A stretch of 64,000 nucleotides of DNA from Medicago truncatula (GCF_003473485.1 NC_053047.1:32784972-32848971), one strand, 5' to 3'. Shown: positions 37,467 to 49,279, numbered from the stretch's first letter. Notes: a model not told the origin generated them from the sequence alone. Numbers and translations: made by a program.

Positions 37467-38980
37467 TTTTCATGTATGATCGATCTTAGAGAGAGAGAGA
37501 GAAGAGGGTTTAGGGTTTTGCAGGTTAGTTCCTTTGGTCAAATCGCAAAACGGCGTAGAAATGGTGATGTTTTTTCGTCGTTTTACACAATTTTCAAAAT
37601 TTCTGAGGTGGAGAATGGTTTAAGTCCTTCTTAAAAATGGGAAAACTCAATTTACTCCTCTAATAAAAATAAAAAGTGTCTTTTAACTTGTTGCGCCTTA
37701 AGAACACAAGTTAAGATATTATAAAAAAGTATAAATATTTAAACTTTTGTGATGTTGAATGCACAATTTCCAAAAAAATAATTTTATCTTTAGCTTTTTA
37801 ACTTAATGTTTAAGGACACAAGTTAATATTTCTTAAATAATAAAAATAATCCCTTCAAAAACAAATTTGTCTCAATTGGCTATCTCGGTACGCAATTGCA
37901 AAACTAATCATTTATATATGTGGATAGAATTATAATATAAGACAACTTTTCTCAATAGATTTAAGGTTTAATTACACTTTTGGTTCTCGGATTTTAATCA
38001 GTTCACGAAAATGGTGCTGCCTTTTTCAAATCGAACAAAGCGGTCTCTATATTATCATGTTTTTGCACTTTTGGTCCTTACCCTCATTTTAACTTCCAAA
38101 AACGATGATGTATCACATTTTTTGATGAGGTGTCCAAAAAAGCACCTAGGTGGCAAATCACAAGTGATAGGTACATGTCAGCAAATCATATTTTATTAAT
38201 TAAAAACACATTTATATAAATTAACAATTAGAAAAGAAATCTAAAATTAAAAATAAATTAGAAAAAGAAATCTAAAAATAAAAATAAAAACACTACTCAT
38301 ATTCCTCTCTTCATCCTTAGCAACAAACACTCTCAACCTAAAAAAATTACAACACCATTCATATTCATCTCTTCTTCCTTAGCACAAAAAATTAAAAACA
38401 TCACAACTTTCTCCCATCATCAATCTAGGGATAAAACTCATACCTAGAAAATCATCACACACCAACACATTTCACTTCTCTCTTGTCTCACATCTATCCC
38501 AAATCAAAACAAACCAAAATTTGAAATTTGAATTTGAATCCGAATATGAACCAAAATCTAAGCAGTGAGAACTTTAGCCCTAGTGCACTTGATCAACCTA
38601 CAATAGCAACTGAAAATATGGCAGCTCGAGATGTGTTAATTGATTAAAACTAGCTAAGGTACAAGACATGCTAAATCTTAGCACATGAATACAACGTCTA
38701 AATACATGACTACATGAACACTCAAACAACAATAGGAAATAATCGTCCGTATTCTAGAATTAAAAAAAAAAAATGGTCCTTATTCAAAAATTCGGATGTA
38801 TAGTAAAGGAGTTTTAGGGGGTGCACAAAACGTGTGAGAGGGTGGGAAAACAATTTCATTTTATGATGACATCCTTAGTATTGACCTTTTCTTGTCATAG
38901 TTGTCGGGCTTCAAAATGAACATTTTTTTAGTAAACAATGACAATGTATTGATGTTGAGCAGTTGTGATTAGGGGTGTGC
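37467..38980. other. Intergenic upstream of the HTH-like gene
   Basis: Begins with a (GA)n stretch (about 37490-37504) in the 5' leader region of the minus-strand gene. The rest is AT-rich with a half fold-back-like sequence near 37966-38110 (ggtttaattacacttttggt). No gene. Confidence 0.5.
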
Positions 38981-40010
38981 AAGTCTATTAACCAAACCGA
39001 ACCGAACCAGATTTTATGGTTCAATTCGGTTCAGAGAACTGTTTTCATAAAAATCGTTTTTATCCATACAACCGGTCTAGTTCGGTTCGAAAGCGGTTCA
39101 CAACCAATTCAATCGGTCTGAAATGAATTTCTGCCCATAACCGAAATTTGAAATTTGAAAAAACCATCACACACCAACACATTTCACTTATGAACCGGAA
39201 TTTTTAATGAAAAGGACGAGGTCAGTTTTGATCGAAAAAGAAGTGGGTTTTTACAAATAGTTCACCTAATTTTCCAAATCAGTTCATGGTTTTCGGTTTT
39301 TCTGCATACCCCTAGTTGTGGTATGATAATCAATTTATACTAGATCAATCATATATATTAACTTTGTTTTTGTATGCTTTATTTTCATATGATGAAATTT
39401 TATATTTTTGAATTTTGTAGTTTCACATGATTATTTTGTTTCATAAAGTCGCATGTTTTCTTTATAACATGTATGGATGACAATGAATTGAATCAATTGA
39501 GAATAGTTTTGAATCCGACTTGATAATTAACTCATTTCAACTTGATTCACGAACAACCTAAGTTGAACCTGAATCATATAACTTAATCCAATAATAAATA
39601 TATTGGAGGTTGAAAATGAAAGAGTATTTTGAAGATATTATCAATTCTAAGTTGTCGAATTTCGTTGATTTTTGTCTCTTTGTATGTTCTAATTTTGATA
39701 TTTTTGTTTTGGTTTGTCTTTATATGCATATATAAACACTTGTGATAAATTTTATTATATTTTAATATTTTTCTTTTTAAAAAATGAAGGTGAAAAGATC
39801 TAAAAAAATTGTCTATTTTTTATTTTTTACAAAATAAAAATTACTTCTTGAATTTTGTAATTCGAGCTAACGAGTTGTTCGTAAATTTTAAATGAATCGA
39901 ACTCGACCTAAAAAAAAAGGTTCGTATAGAGTTCGAGTCAAATTTTAAATCGAATCAATTCTTATCGAGTTGAGCTCAAACGAGTACAACTCGACTCATT
40001 TTCATCTCTT
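38981..40010. repeat. Low-complexity 'accgaacc' and 'cgagctcgaac' repeats
   Basis: A block around 38990-39310 is rich in accgaaccgaacc and its reverse complement ggttcggttc, so it can fold back. A second block at 39470-40010 has repeated cgagtt/gaactcg words. Both are typical plant MITE-like debris; ends are unclear. Confidence 0.5.
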
Positions 40011-40278
40011 ATTATATGTATCCTAAATTTTCATAATTGCTAAATTTTATGTTTAAAAAGTTACTTTTTAATATTTCAATATGCTGAATACACAATTTCT
40101 AAGACAAAATTTCTACTTTAAACTTCTTTATAAGTACCGTAAGGACACTTGTTAGCATTTTTTCTTTCTTTCTGCATGTGTAATGATAACTTTTTACCGC
40201 TAGTGTTTTTATCTATTATCCACAAGTAAACTAGTATTGCACCATGAGTTCTTCATCATTGAATTAGCAAATTATATA

Positions 40279-40536
40279 CTCCCTCCGTCCTTTAATAAGT
40301 GACATGTTTGAAAATGTGCAATTTTGACCTAACTTACTTTGACCATATTTTTCTACTAATATACAAAGATAAATAATATCATATAAGATGTCGTTAGATT
40401 CGTCTCGATGAGTATTTTCAAAATATCAAATTTTCATAATTTTTTCCAATATATTATTCAAGATATTTAAACTCAAAATTACACATTGATATGCGTAATT
40501 GAGTCAACTGGATCACTTATTAAGGGACGGAGGGAG
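40279..40536. mobile_element. Stowaway-like MITE, 258 bp (reverse-orientation copy)
   Basis: ctccctccgtcc ... gggacggagggag with TA on each side (40277-40278, 40537-40538). Interior aligns along its length with the reverse complement of 13469-13726, including gttagattcgtct and aagataaataatatcatata. Confidence 0.92.
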
Positions 40537-41149
40537 TAGTAATTAATTATATGGTAAAAATCAACTTATACATGATGTAAGATATGTCTCACGTGTGAAT
40601 ATTAATTTTTTTTTAATGGACTTTTGAAATATTAGGTAAAGCGTTGACGTGAGAAATTTATCAGGTATTCTATGTATAATTTTTAGAACAGTACGTTGAA
40701 CAAATAGTCCAATTAATCAATATAGCATGCGTGCCCACAAATCATGGCGATTAATTTTTTTCTTAAGAGTAATCATGGCGATTAATGAATGGTCTAGTTT
40801 ATCTTCCACGAAACCTTTTTACAGTTGCATTTCCATTTTCCAATTACCTAAAGTCTCCACAATTATGGTTGCATTATTACGGCCAAGCTTCTAAATGTTT
40901 TGACATTTCCTAACAAAAAAATGTTTTGACATATTGCTTAGGTCTTTATAAGCCTAACACACTCTTTAATAATTTTAAAATAAGAAATTATTCTAAATGT
41001 CAAATATTTCAAAGCAATGCCCTTAAAACACTTAATGACATTTCTTTTAAAAAAATGTCGCTAAACACAAGCCTACTTTTCAAAACATAGCCCTAATTAC
41101 TATCATTAGTTTGCTTTGAAATATCAAATGGTGCTGGATGCAAGCGAAA

Positions 41150-41640
41150 TATAATAGTTTGTGATTTAAGGTGTTAGAGGCCAAATATGGTATGGAGGGT
41201 GGTATAGTGAGGGAAGGAGGGCACAATGATTCTTCGTGGTGGATGGAGGTTCACATAATTAGGCGAAGGAATGGGTAGTTGGTTTGATAACAATTTAGTG
41301 AGGGTCATTGGATATGAGACTAAAACGTTTGTGGTCGGATCCATGGTTGGAAGGCGGGCCACTATGTCATAGGTTTCATTGTCTTTTTTATTTGGCGAAG
41401 AACCAATTAGGGTTGGTTGTTGATATGAGTAGTTTAGGTTGAATAGTGGGAGGAGATGCTTGTTCTTGGTGTCAGAGGTTATTAGAATGGGAGGAGGAGT
41501 AAGTGAATGAGTGTTATGGCTGTTGTATAACTATTTGTTTATGGCGGATAAATGATAACAACTCATGAGGTATACAATATGTTGACAAATGTTGAGCTGT
41601 CTTAGTCTAAATTCACAACCGTATTATGGCAAAAGACAAA
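41150..41640 (+). pseudogene. LINE reverse-transcriptase C-terminal remnant
   Basis: With frameshifts the plus strand reads KVLEAKYGMEGG, SSWWMEVHIIRR, then SDPWLEGGPLCHRFHCLF, the stretch after the RT domain of plant L1 ORF2 (WW, then FWxDPWxGxxPLxxRF). Interrupted by stops and shifts, so non-functional. Confidence 0.7.
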
Positions 41641-42162
41641 CTCACTTATTTGACATAAATGACTTTTTTGAATAACGGAGAGAAAAAAGAAGGACCAAAA
41701 TAAAAACTGAAAATTAATTAGGGGACCAACAAATCAATTAAACCTTTAATTTAATAATAAGGGATATATTAAAAAAAATGACAATTGTGTTACTCTATCG
41801 TGTATAACAAACTATAAACTTTGTGCTATCTCCGCAAATCACCAATTTATTAAAATAATGCAACCGAAATACACTCTTACGAAGTTGAAAAATGCAAATG
41901 AATAAAATAAAGTCGACAAGGTAAGCAAAAATCAAAAGAAAGTGTCCAAATTGTAGTCACCACCATTGACATTCCTTGCTTCCCACGATGTCACTACATT
42001 TGACACAAAACAATTTAAAATGATATTCGTACAATCATTTTGTATTAATTTTTGAATAATATTTTTTCTTATTCTTATTCTTATTCTTTCTCTTTATTGT
42101 TTTTGACCAATAAAAAATTTGATAACACAAAAATTATCGCTAAATAATTGTACAAATATCAT

Positions 42163-42235
42163 TGTTAGCTTAGCTCAGTTGATATGGACAATGCATAAAA
42201 TATATAAGGTTCAGGGTTCGAACCCCGACCACAAA
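42163..42235 (+). repeat. tRNA-derived SINE, short
   Basis: A box (tagcttagctcagttgatat) and B box (ggttcgaacccc) 35-40 bp apart, followed by an A run. The sequence before and after it repeats ttgtacaaatatcatt (42147 and 42241), a likely target-site duplication of about 15 bp. Confidence 0.75.
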
Positions 42236-42784
42236 AAAAATTGTACAAATATCATTATTTTTTTTATTCATCAACAACTACTCAATTATCAAGTAATTAA
42301 TTAATGAAAACAATATCCTCTAAAAAAAACAATGAAAGTAATATATCAAGCAGGATCCTATATTCCAATATGAAAAGCTGTCATCTTGTGTCACTAATTA
42401 TAATTATAATATAAATCACATAGAAAATAATCAAAATGTCCTTGTTCATATTATATGTGTCCAATACTATAGTAAGCATCTTTTTATATTTTCCTTGTCA
42501 ACTTCGTCCAAATCAAAAAAAATTCCAGCGGTGTTACCATATGAGTGGTTTCATTTTCCTTGTTATAACTTTGCAATAATATTAATTTTCTTAATAGTAA
42601 AAAAAGTTGGATTAAGCTGATACAATACCATGTTAACCTCAAAATTTTCATTTTTAAACCTTTTATAGTAGGTCCATATTAGAGCTAGAATCACCCTAGA
42701 AAGAAAAAAAAATATGATTATGATTCTATTGACACAACTTGATTGGTTCCAAATCTCATGTTTTAAGAAATTTTATGTAACATC
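42236..42784. other. Upstream region of the LRR pseudokinase gene
   Basis: AT-rich promoter-proximal DNA with no coding exon. No specific promoter element can be supported. Confidence 0.4.
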
Positions 42785-45457
42785 ATGAGCTTGGTCTTTG
42801 ACATAACCTTTTTATATATGTTTTTGTTCATTCTTTCATTGAACATAGTCTTGTGTATTGAAATTGAAATCAAGGATTTTCATCCACAAGAAAGAGATGC
42901 TTTATTACTCATAAGGGATTCATTAAATTCTTCATCTATAAATTTGCATAGAAATTGGACAGGACCACCTTGTATAGAAAACAACCTTAGTATATGGTTT
43001 GGAATCGCTTGTTCAAATTGGCATGTTGTTCATATTACAATTCAAGGAGTCAACCTCAGTGGCTATTTACCTTCAACATTTCTTCAAAACATAACTTTCT
43101 TGAGGCAAATTGATTTCAGAAACAATGCACTTTTTGGATTATTGCCAAATCTTACAGGTTTGGTTTTCTTAGAAGAAGTTAAGCTTTCTTTTAATCATTT
43201 CTCAGGTTCAATTCCTTTGGAATATGTTGAATTGTATAATCTAGATATTTTGGAGTTGCAAGAAAATTATTTGGATGGTGAAATTCCACCTTTTGATCAA
43301 CCATCATTGATAAGTTTCAATGTGTCATATAATCATTTGGTAGGGAAAATTCCTGAAACTTCTTTGCTTCAAAGGTTTCCAAAGAGTTCTTTTGATGATA
43401 ATTCTGATCTTTGTGGAAAACCATTGGATAAGTCATGTTCTGCTGAATCTCCTGCACCACTTCCTTTTGCTATTGCACCTACTTCTTCAATGGAAACAAA
43501 TAAGACGAGGATTCATGTTTGGATTATTGCTTTGATTGCTGTTGTTGCTGCTTTGTGTATTTTTCTGATGATTATTGCTTTCTTGTTTTGTAAAAGAAAA
43601 GCCAGAGGAAATGAAGAGAGAATAAATGATTCAGCAAGTAAGATATTTCTTTCTTATAAATTCATTTTTTCTTCTTTTTGGATTGACTTATATATTTGAG
43701 CTTTTGATTTGCCTGATTGGATTGACTTATTTGAGTTTATCGATTAGTATAAGCACTGTATGAGAGAGCGTACACAAATAGCTTCGTTGTGTTATGTCCA
43801 AAAGCTGTTTTTAGCTTATTTTTATACACTCTTTAGAATAGTTTTTGAAAATAACTTATAACTTATATGATAAGTGTTTATGTTATAAGCTCTTAATTAT
43901 GTTATTTATCCAGATAAGCCCTATTTAGGAGAGTTATGGAAAAATATTATAACATGTCCATAAGTTGTTTTCATCTTATTCACACATGCTCTTCAAGATA
44001 GTTTACGAAAACAACTTTTGGTTATATGAAAACAATTTGACTTTACGATAAGCACTTATGATGTAATCACCTAATTAAACTGCTTATCCAAACAAGGCCT
44101 AAAGAATGAAAAACATTAGGTTTATTATATATTCAATGATGTGATGTCTAATAAACTTATTCAGAATTTCTAAATGTTTTAAACTTTTTTGATTTTTCTT
44201 ATAGGGTATGTTTTTGGAGCATGGGCAAAGAAGATGGTATCTATTGTAGGAAACAGTGAGGATTCTGAAAAATTAGGCCAATTAGAATTTTCAAACAAGA
44301 AATTTCAAGTTTTTGATATGGATGATTTGTTAAGGGCATCAGCAGAAGTGCTAGGAGGAGGAGATTTTGGTGTTACATATAAAGCAACACTTGAAACTGG
44401 TAATGTTGTTGCAGTAAAGAGACTTGGCTACATGAATGACTTGAGCAAGAAGGAATTTATTCAACAGATGCAATTGCTAGGAGAGATAAAGCATGAAAAT
44501 GTAGCTGAAATTATCTCCTTTTTTCATTCAGAAGATCAAAAGCTTGTCATATATGAACTTGTCTCTGATGGTACTTTGTCTGAGCTTCTACATGGTTAGT
44601 TTTATTTTTTGTTTACTTTTAAGTAAATGGTATGGTGATTTTTGTCTCTTTTATTAGTAGTTTTATAGACCAAATTCACTAGCAGAAGACACAGTTGAAG
44701 ACCAAATTAACTAATGAAAATAAACCTAAATGCGTTTCTTGTTAGTCATTTTGATCTTCGAATGAGTCTTTCGTTTAGCTAGTTTAATTCTCAAACGTGT
44801 TTTTGATATTACAAATATTAGTACACTAACATTTATTATGTCTTGGTGCTAGAGGGTAGAGGAATTGGAAGAATACCTCTTGATTGGACAACAAGACTTG
44901 CCATTATCAAAGACATAGCAAAAGGTCTTGATTTCCTTCACCAATTTTTGTCTTCTCACAAAGTTCCACATGCAAATCTCAAATCATCCAATGTTCTAAT
45001 CCATCAAGACAACCAAGGCTACCATTCCAAGCTCACTGACTATGGCTTCCTACCTTTACTCTCATCATCTATGAAAAATGCAGAAAAGCTATCAATAAGC
45101 AAGTCACCAGAATTTGTTAAAAGGAAAAAGTTGACACACAAAACTGATGTATATTGTTTTGGTATCATTATGCTAGAGATTATAACAGGAAAAATTCCTG
45201 GTCATATATTAGGCAATGAAGTTGAAGAAACAAGTAATGATCTTTCAGATTGGGTTAGAACTGTGGTGAATAATGATTGGTCTACAGATATATTTGATTT
45301 GGAAATATTAGCAGAAAAAGATGGACATGATGCAATGTTGAATTTAACTGAGATAGCATTGGAGTGTACTGATATGATGCCTGAGAAAAGGCCTAAAATG
45401 AGTTTAGTGTTGAAGAGAATTGAAGAGATAGAGCAAATGATGAAAGACAATGAGTGA
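42785..45457 (+). CDS. LRR receptor-like pseudokinase (subfamily III type)
   Basis: Exons 42785-43637, 44205-44594 and 44853-45457, GT-AG, give 615 aa. Layout: signal peptide (about 1-24), short ectodomain with roughly five LRRs and a paired-Cys cap (PPCIENN, GIAC), a Pro/Ser-rich stalk, one membrane helix (about 243-268, ended by CKRK), then a kinase-like domain with the subfamily III hallmark DLLRASAEVLG. The nucleotide-binding side is partly kept (GGGDFG loop near 333, VAVKRL lysine near 353). The catalytic side is not: HRDxxxxN is HANLKSSN (about 454), so the proton-accepting Asp is lost; DFG is DYG (about 473); APE is SPE. It is therefore expected to act as a non-catalytic membrane receptor or scaffold. 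Subfamily III contains many such 'probable inactive receptor kinases'. The first intron holds two hAT-like MITE units. Ligand unknown. Confidence 0.9.
43700..44101. repeat. Two tandem hAT-like MITE units in intron 1
   Basis: Each half carries ataagcac/ataagtg, agcttattttta or catcttattcacac, ctctttagaatag / ctcttcaagatag, and ends ttatccagataagccct / ttatccaaacaaggcct. This is a diverged duplication of about 190 bp within the pseudokinase intron. Confidence 0.7.
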
Positions 45458-45573
45458 AACAAATTTTAGTGACTATAGAAGGATATTGTATTGTCTTGCA
45501 TGAAGTGCACTCTAGGAATATTCACATATATTCATCTGTAACACTATTTTTTTATGAGAATGACACATTATCC

Positions 45574-45627
45574 AAAGCAGATAAGGATCAACTCCTATTA
45601 TTACAGGAGTTAATCCTTTTCTGCTTT
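45574..45627 (+). repeat. 23-bp hairpin in the likely 3' UTR of the pseudokinase
   Basis: aaagcagataaggatcaact... pairs with the reverse complement of aggagttaatccttttctgc... with two mismatches over 23 bp and an 8-nt loop, about 117 nt after the stop codon. Could be a small MITE or a structured 3' UTR element. Confidence 0.7.
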
Positions 45628-46852
45628 GAACATTATTTCAGAAGAGATAAAAATCTCTTTGATGTAGAGAAATTATTGTTTCCATTATTTTTTAGATTAG
45701 TAGTTATTGTTGTAATTTGTTCTAAATAGAGAAATACACTCTTCAAAGTTGTGAGATTGAGAATATGTCTTATTAAAATCATCTTGATCTCCTTTCAAGT
45801 GCTAGGCAGGTCTTGGCTTCAACTATGTTCATATTTTAGGACCGGTTCAATAATCTTTAATAATAAGTAAGGCCTAAAACAAATATTGACATGAAACCTT
45901 TTTTTTTATTTGCATATGAGACCTTTTTGTTTATAAAATTTAATGATTTTTTTTTTTATGGTAGGAGGCCTAAAGTGAGGACTTTAGTGCCTCGGGCCGA
46001 ACCTGACCTTAGTAAATCAAAATTAAATTGAGCTATTTAATGAATGAAACTATGTTTATCCTCTCTATTGGATAATTCATTTATGAAAAGTGTAACTGGT
46101 AGTCAGTTAACAGGGGTGGTTTTTCCAATTTAGTGAATGTCACATGCTCATAATAGCATATAAAGTTTATTCGACGACTAGCGAATATAGTTGCTCAGTA
46201 CATGTAATATTGTATAAAAGAATAATACCTTATGACCTATAATTTTTAAGTCATCTAAGGAATAAGTTGCAGGTTCTGCCTTAGACAAATTGAGTGAGAT
46301 AGATCAGTATAAAAATGAAGACATGGAACTTTGGAGTATGAAATAGATAACTTTTAACAATTATATCATCAACACCTAAACTTTATTATCTGAGTATTTA
46401 AAAGTTAACACAGATTGCTAACTTTGTACAATTATAAACAAAATCCATGTTAAGATTTTTTTTTTTTTTAAAATAAAATTCCATGTTAAGATATTAATGT
46501 GCTTAATAGTGATTGCATAAAATGATACAAGTTTGTTTAAGTTAACTAATTGTAATAAGTTCAAATTCAATCTTAAAAATGTATAGCAGCACTGAAAATT
46601 CTTGAGTATAAATACTTATCTATGTCCTCATATTATCAATATTCTAAAAGATCTCTCAAATTGTAAAATATGAATCAAATTTATTTTTTGTCTATGTCTG
46701 TTATCAAATACAACCCTAACATTATTCACTTAGTTTCATCTATGTTATTACTTAATCTTATTAGATATAAAAATAACAAAGCAACCAATTTGATTAAAAT
46801 TTTACAATTTCAAAACCATTTTAAACTATTAATAATGTAAGAGACTTTGTTA

Positions 46853-47040
46853 TGGTCCTATGAAACACGGATACAATATAGACATGAACACTGAATACGA
46901 CACGAACAATGACACGCCGACATTGTTAATAATTTGAAAAAAATTATAAAATTCAGTATAATTACACCTGTTGGTGTCAAACACAACATATATCTGACAT
47001 CGGGACACGTCTAATCCGAAGAGTGTCTGTGCTTTCATAC
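46853..47040. repeat. 'gaagcacggacac' repeat copy upstream of TIP3
   Basis: tatgaaacacggatac at one end and gtgtctgtgctttcatacca at the other, with tgacacgccgacattgttaa and ttggtgtcaaacacaacat inside. The ends are mutually complementary, so the unit is a hairpin-type MITE of about 190 bp. Confidence 0.75.
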
Positions 47041-47254
47041 CAATTTAAATATTTACTAAAGAAATCAAATTACACAAATTTCGATATTGAAATCAAACAA
47101 GCCTCTAAAACAGCAACCGCCTAGAGAACAAATTGACTTTGTCTTGGTCTATAAATTCAAGATCAACATTAAACTGCAGAAGAAAATAATACAAGTGATT
47201 GTTGATGATATAGATGTATGTATAAGAATGTGTTGAGAAGCCAACACATATCAC

Positions 47255-47376
47255 TACGTGCCCAAAATTTAGCATCTCACAAAGCCATGTGTCTCACATA
47301 AGTCCAACTCATATTTTCCTCATATACACATTGTGACTATATACTTTTCATCCATGCAAAGGACCCTTTTATAAGT
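47255..47376 (+). promoter_or_regulatory. Seed-type promoter elements of the TIP3 gene
   Basis: An ACGTG core (47256-47260, ABRE/G-box-like) and a CATGCAAA RY-type element (47353-47360) lie 120-220 bp upstream of the ATG; TATA-like sequences are at about 47336-47344 and 47369-47376. RY and ABRE cores are the known binding sites of B3 (ABI3/FUS3/LEC2) and bZIP seed regulators, which fits the seed-specific expression known for TIP3 genes. Further CATGCATG RY motifs occur in intron 1 (about 47660 and 47853). Confidence 0.55.
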
Positions 47377-47477
47377 TTCATTTGTTTCAAACAACAATCT
47401 TTTTGATAAAAAAACATTCATCTTAAAAAGATTACATAGTTGTTTTGTTGTGAAAATCTTGGTAAAAAGAAACTTTG

Positions 47478-49279
47478 ATGGCTACTCGTAGGTATGCTTT
47501 TGGAAGGGTTGATGAGGCTTACCATCCAGATTCTATTAGAGCTACCATAGCTGAATTTGCTTCCACTTTCATCTTTGTCTTTGCTGGAGAAGGCTCTGGC
47601 CTTGCTTTGGGTTTGTATACATTCAAAATTAACATATCTTGCTTGCATAATTATTTAACATGCATGCCATGTTATGTTATCACTAAGCACGGATACTGAC
47701 ACAACGCTAATAATTTGAGAAAATCTTATAATTTAGTGTAATTATATGTGTCGTGTCTGACAGTGTCAGACACTTGTCTGATACCAGAACACCTCTAATC
47801 TGAGGAGCGTCCGTGCTTCGTAGCTAATTAGCATTTGTGTTTATTTTTGGTGCATGCATGTATATCATTATAGTATGTTGATTGTGATTTTTGTGCATTG
47901 TTTTTCTTTGTTACAGTTAAGATTTACCAAGATTCAGCTTTCTCAGCTGGTGAATTGTTGGCAGTTGCACTAGCACATGCATTTGCTCTATTTGCTGCTG
48001 TGTCTTCCAGCATGCATGTATCTGGTGGTCATGTCAATCCAGCAGTGACATTTGGTGCTCTCATAGGTGGCAGGATCTCTGTCCTTCGTGCTGTCTACTA
48101 TTGGATTGCTCAACTTCTAGGTGCTATTGTGGCTGCCCTCTTGCTTAGGCTTGTCACTAATAACATGGTAATCATTTTTTTGATGAATGAGTCATAACTT
48201 TTCTCATTTCTATCAGATAGAAGGAGTACCATAATTTAGGAGGAAGGGTGAGAATAGGTTAGGTCAATGTCTTTTTTGAATATGTTACATTCTATTAAGC
48301 ACGGACATTCCTCGGATTAGCCGTAAGTATGTTGGACACCGACACAACACTGTGACATATAATTACACTAAATTATGCGATTTTCTTAACTTATTAGTAG
48401 TGTCGGCGTGTCAGTGTCGTGTTAGGTATCCCTATATGTCCTTCATAGGACTTAGATATGAGTCACTCATCGCGAGTTAGAGGGACTATTACTTTATGAA
48501 AGCCGACTCCTCTGCTAGTGGTGTAAACTTTCACATTCTATTTTGTGTAATATACCAATGTGGACACATGTGTCTGACACGTCTTTGACACCAACGCTGT
48601 ACCAATGTGGACACATGTGTCTGACACGTCTTTGACACCAACGCTGTACCAGCACTTCAGATTAAAGGTGTCACGAGTAGATGTACACACAAGTATCTGA
48701 CACTTCATACTAAAGACATGCCAGGTGTCAGTTTTTCGGCTTGTCTACGTCAATACATCATAAAAAATTAGTAAAAAAAGATTAGATAATATTTACATGA
48801 TTGAAAACAATGAATTTTCTATAATATTTACATGATTGAAAAAAATGGATTTTCAGTAAGAACTCATGTGTTGCTGTGGTTTGTGTTTATTATAGAGACC
48901 AGGAGGGTTTCACCTGGCAAGGGGAATTGGTGTAGGACATGGACTTATACTTGAGATTATCATGACATTTGGACTAATGTACACAGTATATGCAACTGCA
49001 ATTGATCCCAAAAGGGGCAGTATTGGAGCCATTGCACCTTTAGCAATTGGACTCATTGTTGGTGCAAATATCCTTGTTGGTGGTCCATTTGATGGAGCAT
49101 GCATGAACCCTGCACTTGCTTTTGGCCCTTCTTTGGTGGGATGGAGATGGCACTACCACTGGATCTTCTGGGTTGGTCCATTCATCGGTGCAGCATTGGC
49201 AGCACTCATATATGAATATCTTGTGATCCCAACTGAGCCACCTCATGCACACCAGCCTCTTGCTCCTGAAGATTACTAG
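47478..49279 (+). CDS. TIP3: Tonoplast aquaporin TIP3 (alpha-TIP)
   Basis: Water channel of the protein-storage vacuole membrane in seeds. Exons 47478-47610, 47917-48167 and 48896-49279, GT-AG, 255 aa, the normal length. It shows six membrane spans and both pore motifs: [12 protein letters not shown] and [11 protein letters not shown], the latter with Leu where many aquaporins have the pore Arg. The start [14 protein letters not shown] and end QPLAPEDY are alpha-TIP signatures. The start at 47478 is the first ATG (the codon before it is TTG). In bean alpha-TIP, Ser-7 is a known phosphorylation site that raises water permeability; here residue 7 is Ala, and residue 23, another phosphosite in bean, is Thr. 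Introns 1 and 2 each contain a copy of the gaagcacggacac repeat. A seed-type promoter lies upstream. Whether it is TIP3;1 or TIP3;2 cannot be decided. Confidence 0.95.
47688..47825. repeat. 'gaagcacggacac' repeat in TIP3 intron 1
   Basis: taagcacggatactgacac at the left and gaggagcgtccgtgcttcgt at the right are complementary ends; tgtcgtgtctgacagtgtc lies inside. About 140 bp of a 306-bp intron. Confidence 0.8.
48296..48445. repeat. 'gaagcacggacac' repeat in TIP3 intron 2
   Basis: ttaagcacggacattcctcg and gtgtcggcgtgtcagtgtcg match the family, in opposite orientation to the intron 1 copy as judged by the position of the 'cctcggattag' block. Confidence 0.8.
48555..48740. repeat. 47-bp tandem repeat derived from the same family
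   Basis: taccaatgtggacacatgtg through acaccaacgctg occurs twice back to back (about 48551-48597 and 48598-48644) with no differences seen, followed by a diverged piece with aagtatctgacacttcata. Located in TIP3 intron 2. Confidence 0.85.

Larger units (their letters stand above)
45458..47477. other. Intergenic, pseudokinase 3' side to aquaporin promoter
   Basis: No further coding exon. Contains the 3' hairpin at 45574-45627 and one repeat copy at 46853-47040; the last 250 bp are the aquaporin promoter. Confidence 0.5.

Noticed and set aside
37966..38210. Complete fold-back element
   Set aside because: A left arm resembling 'ttaattacacttttggt' hairpins is present but no matching right arm could be found.
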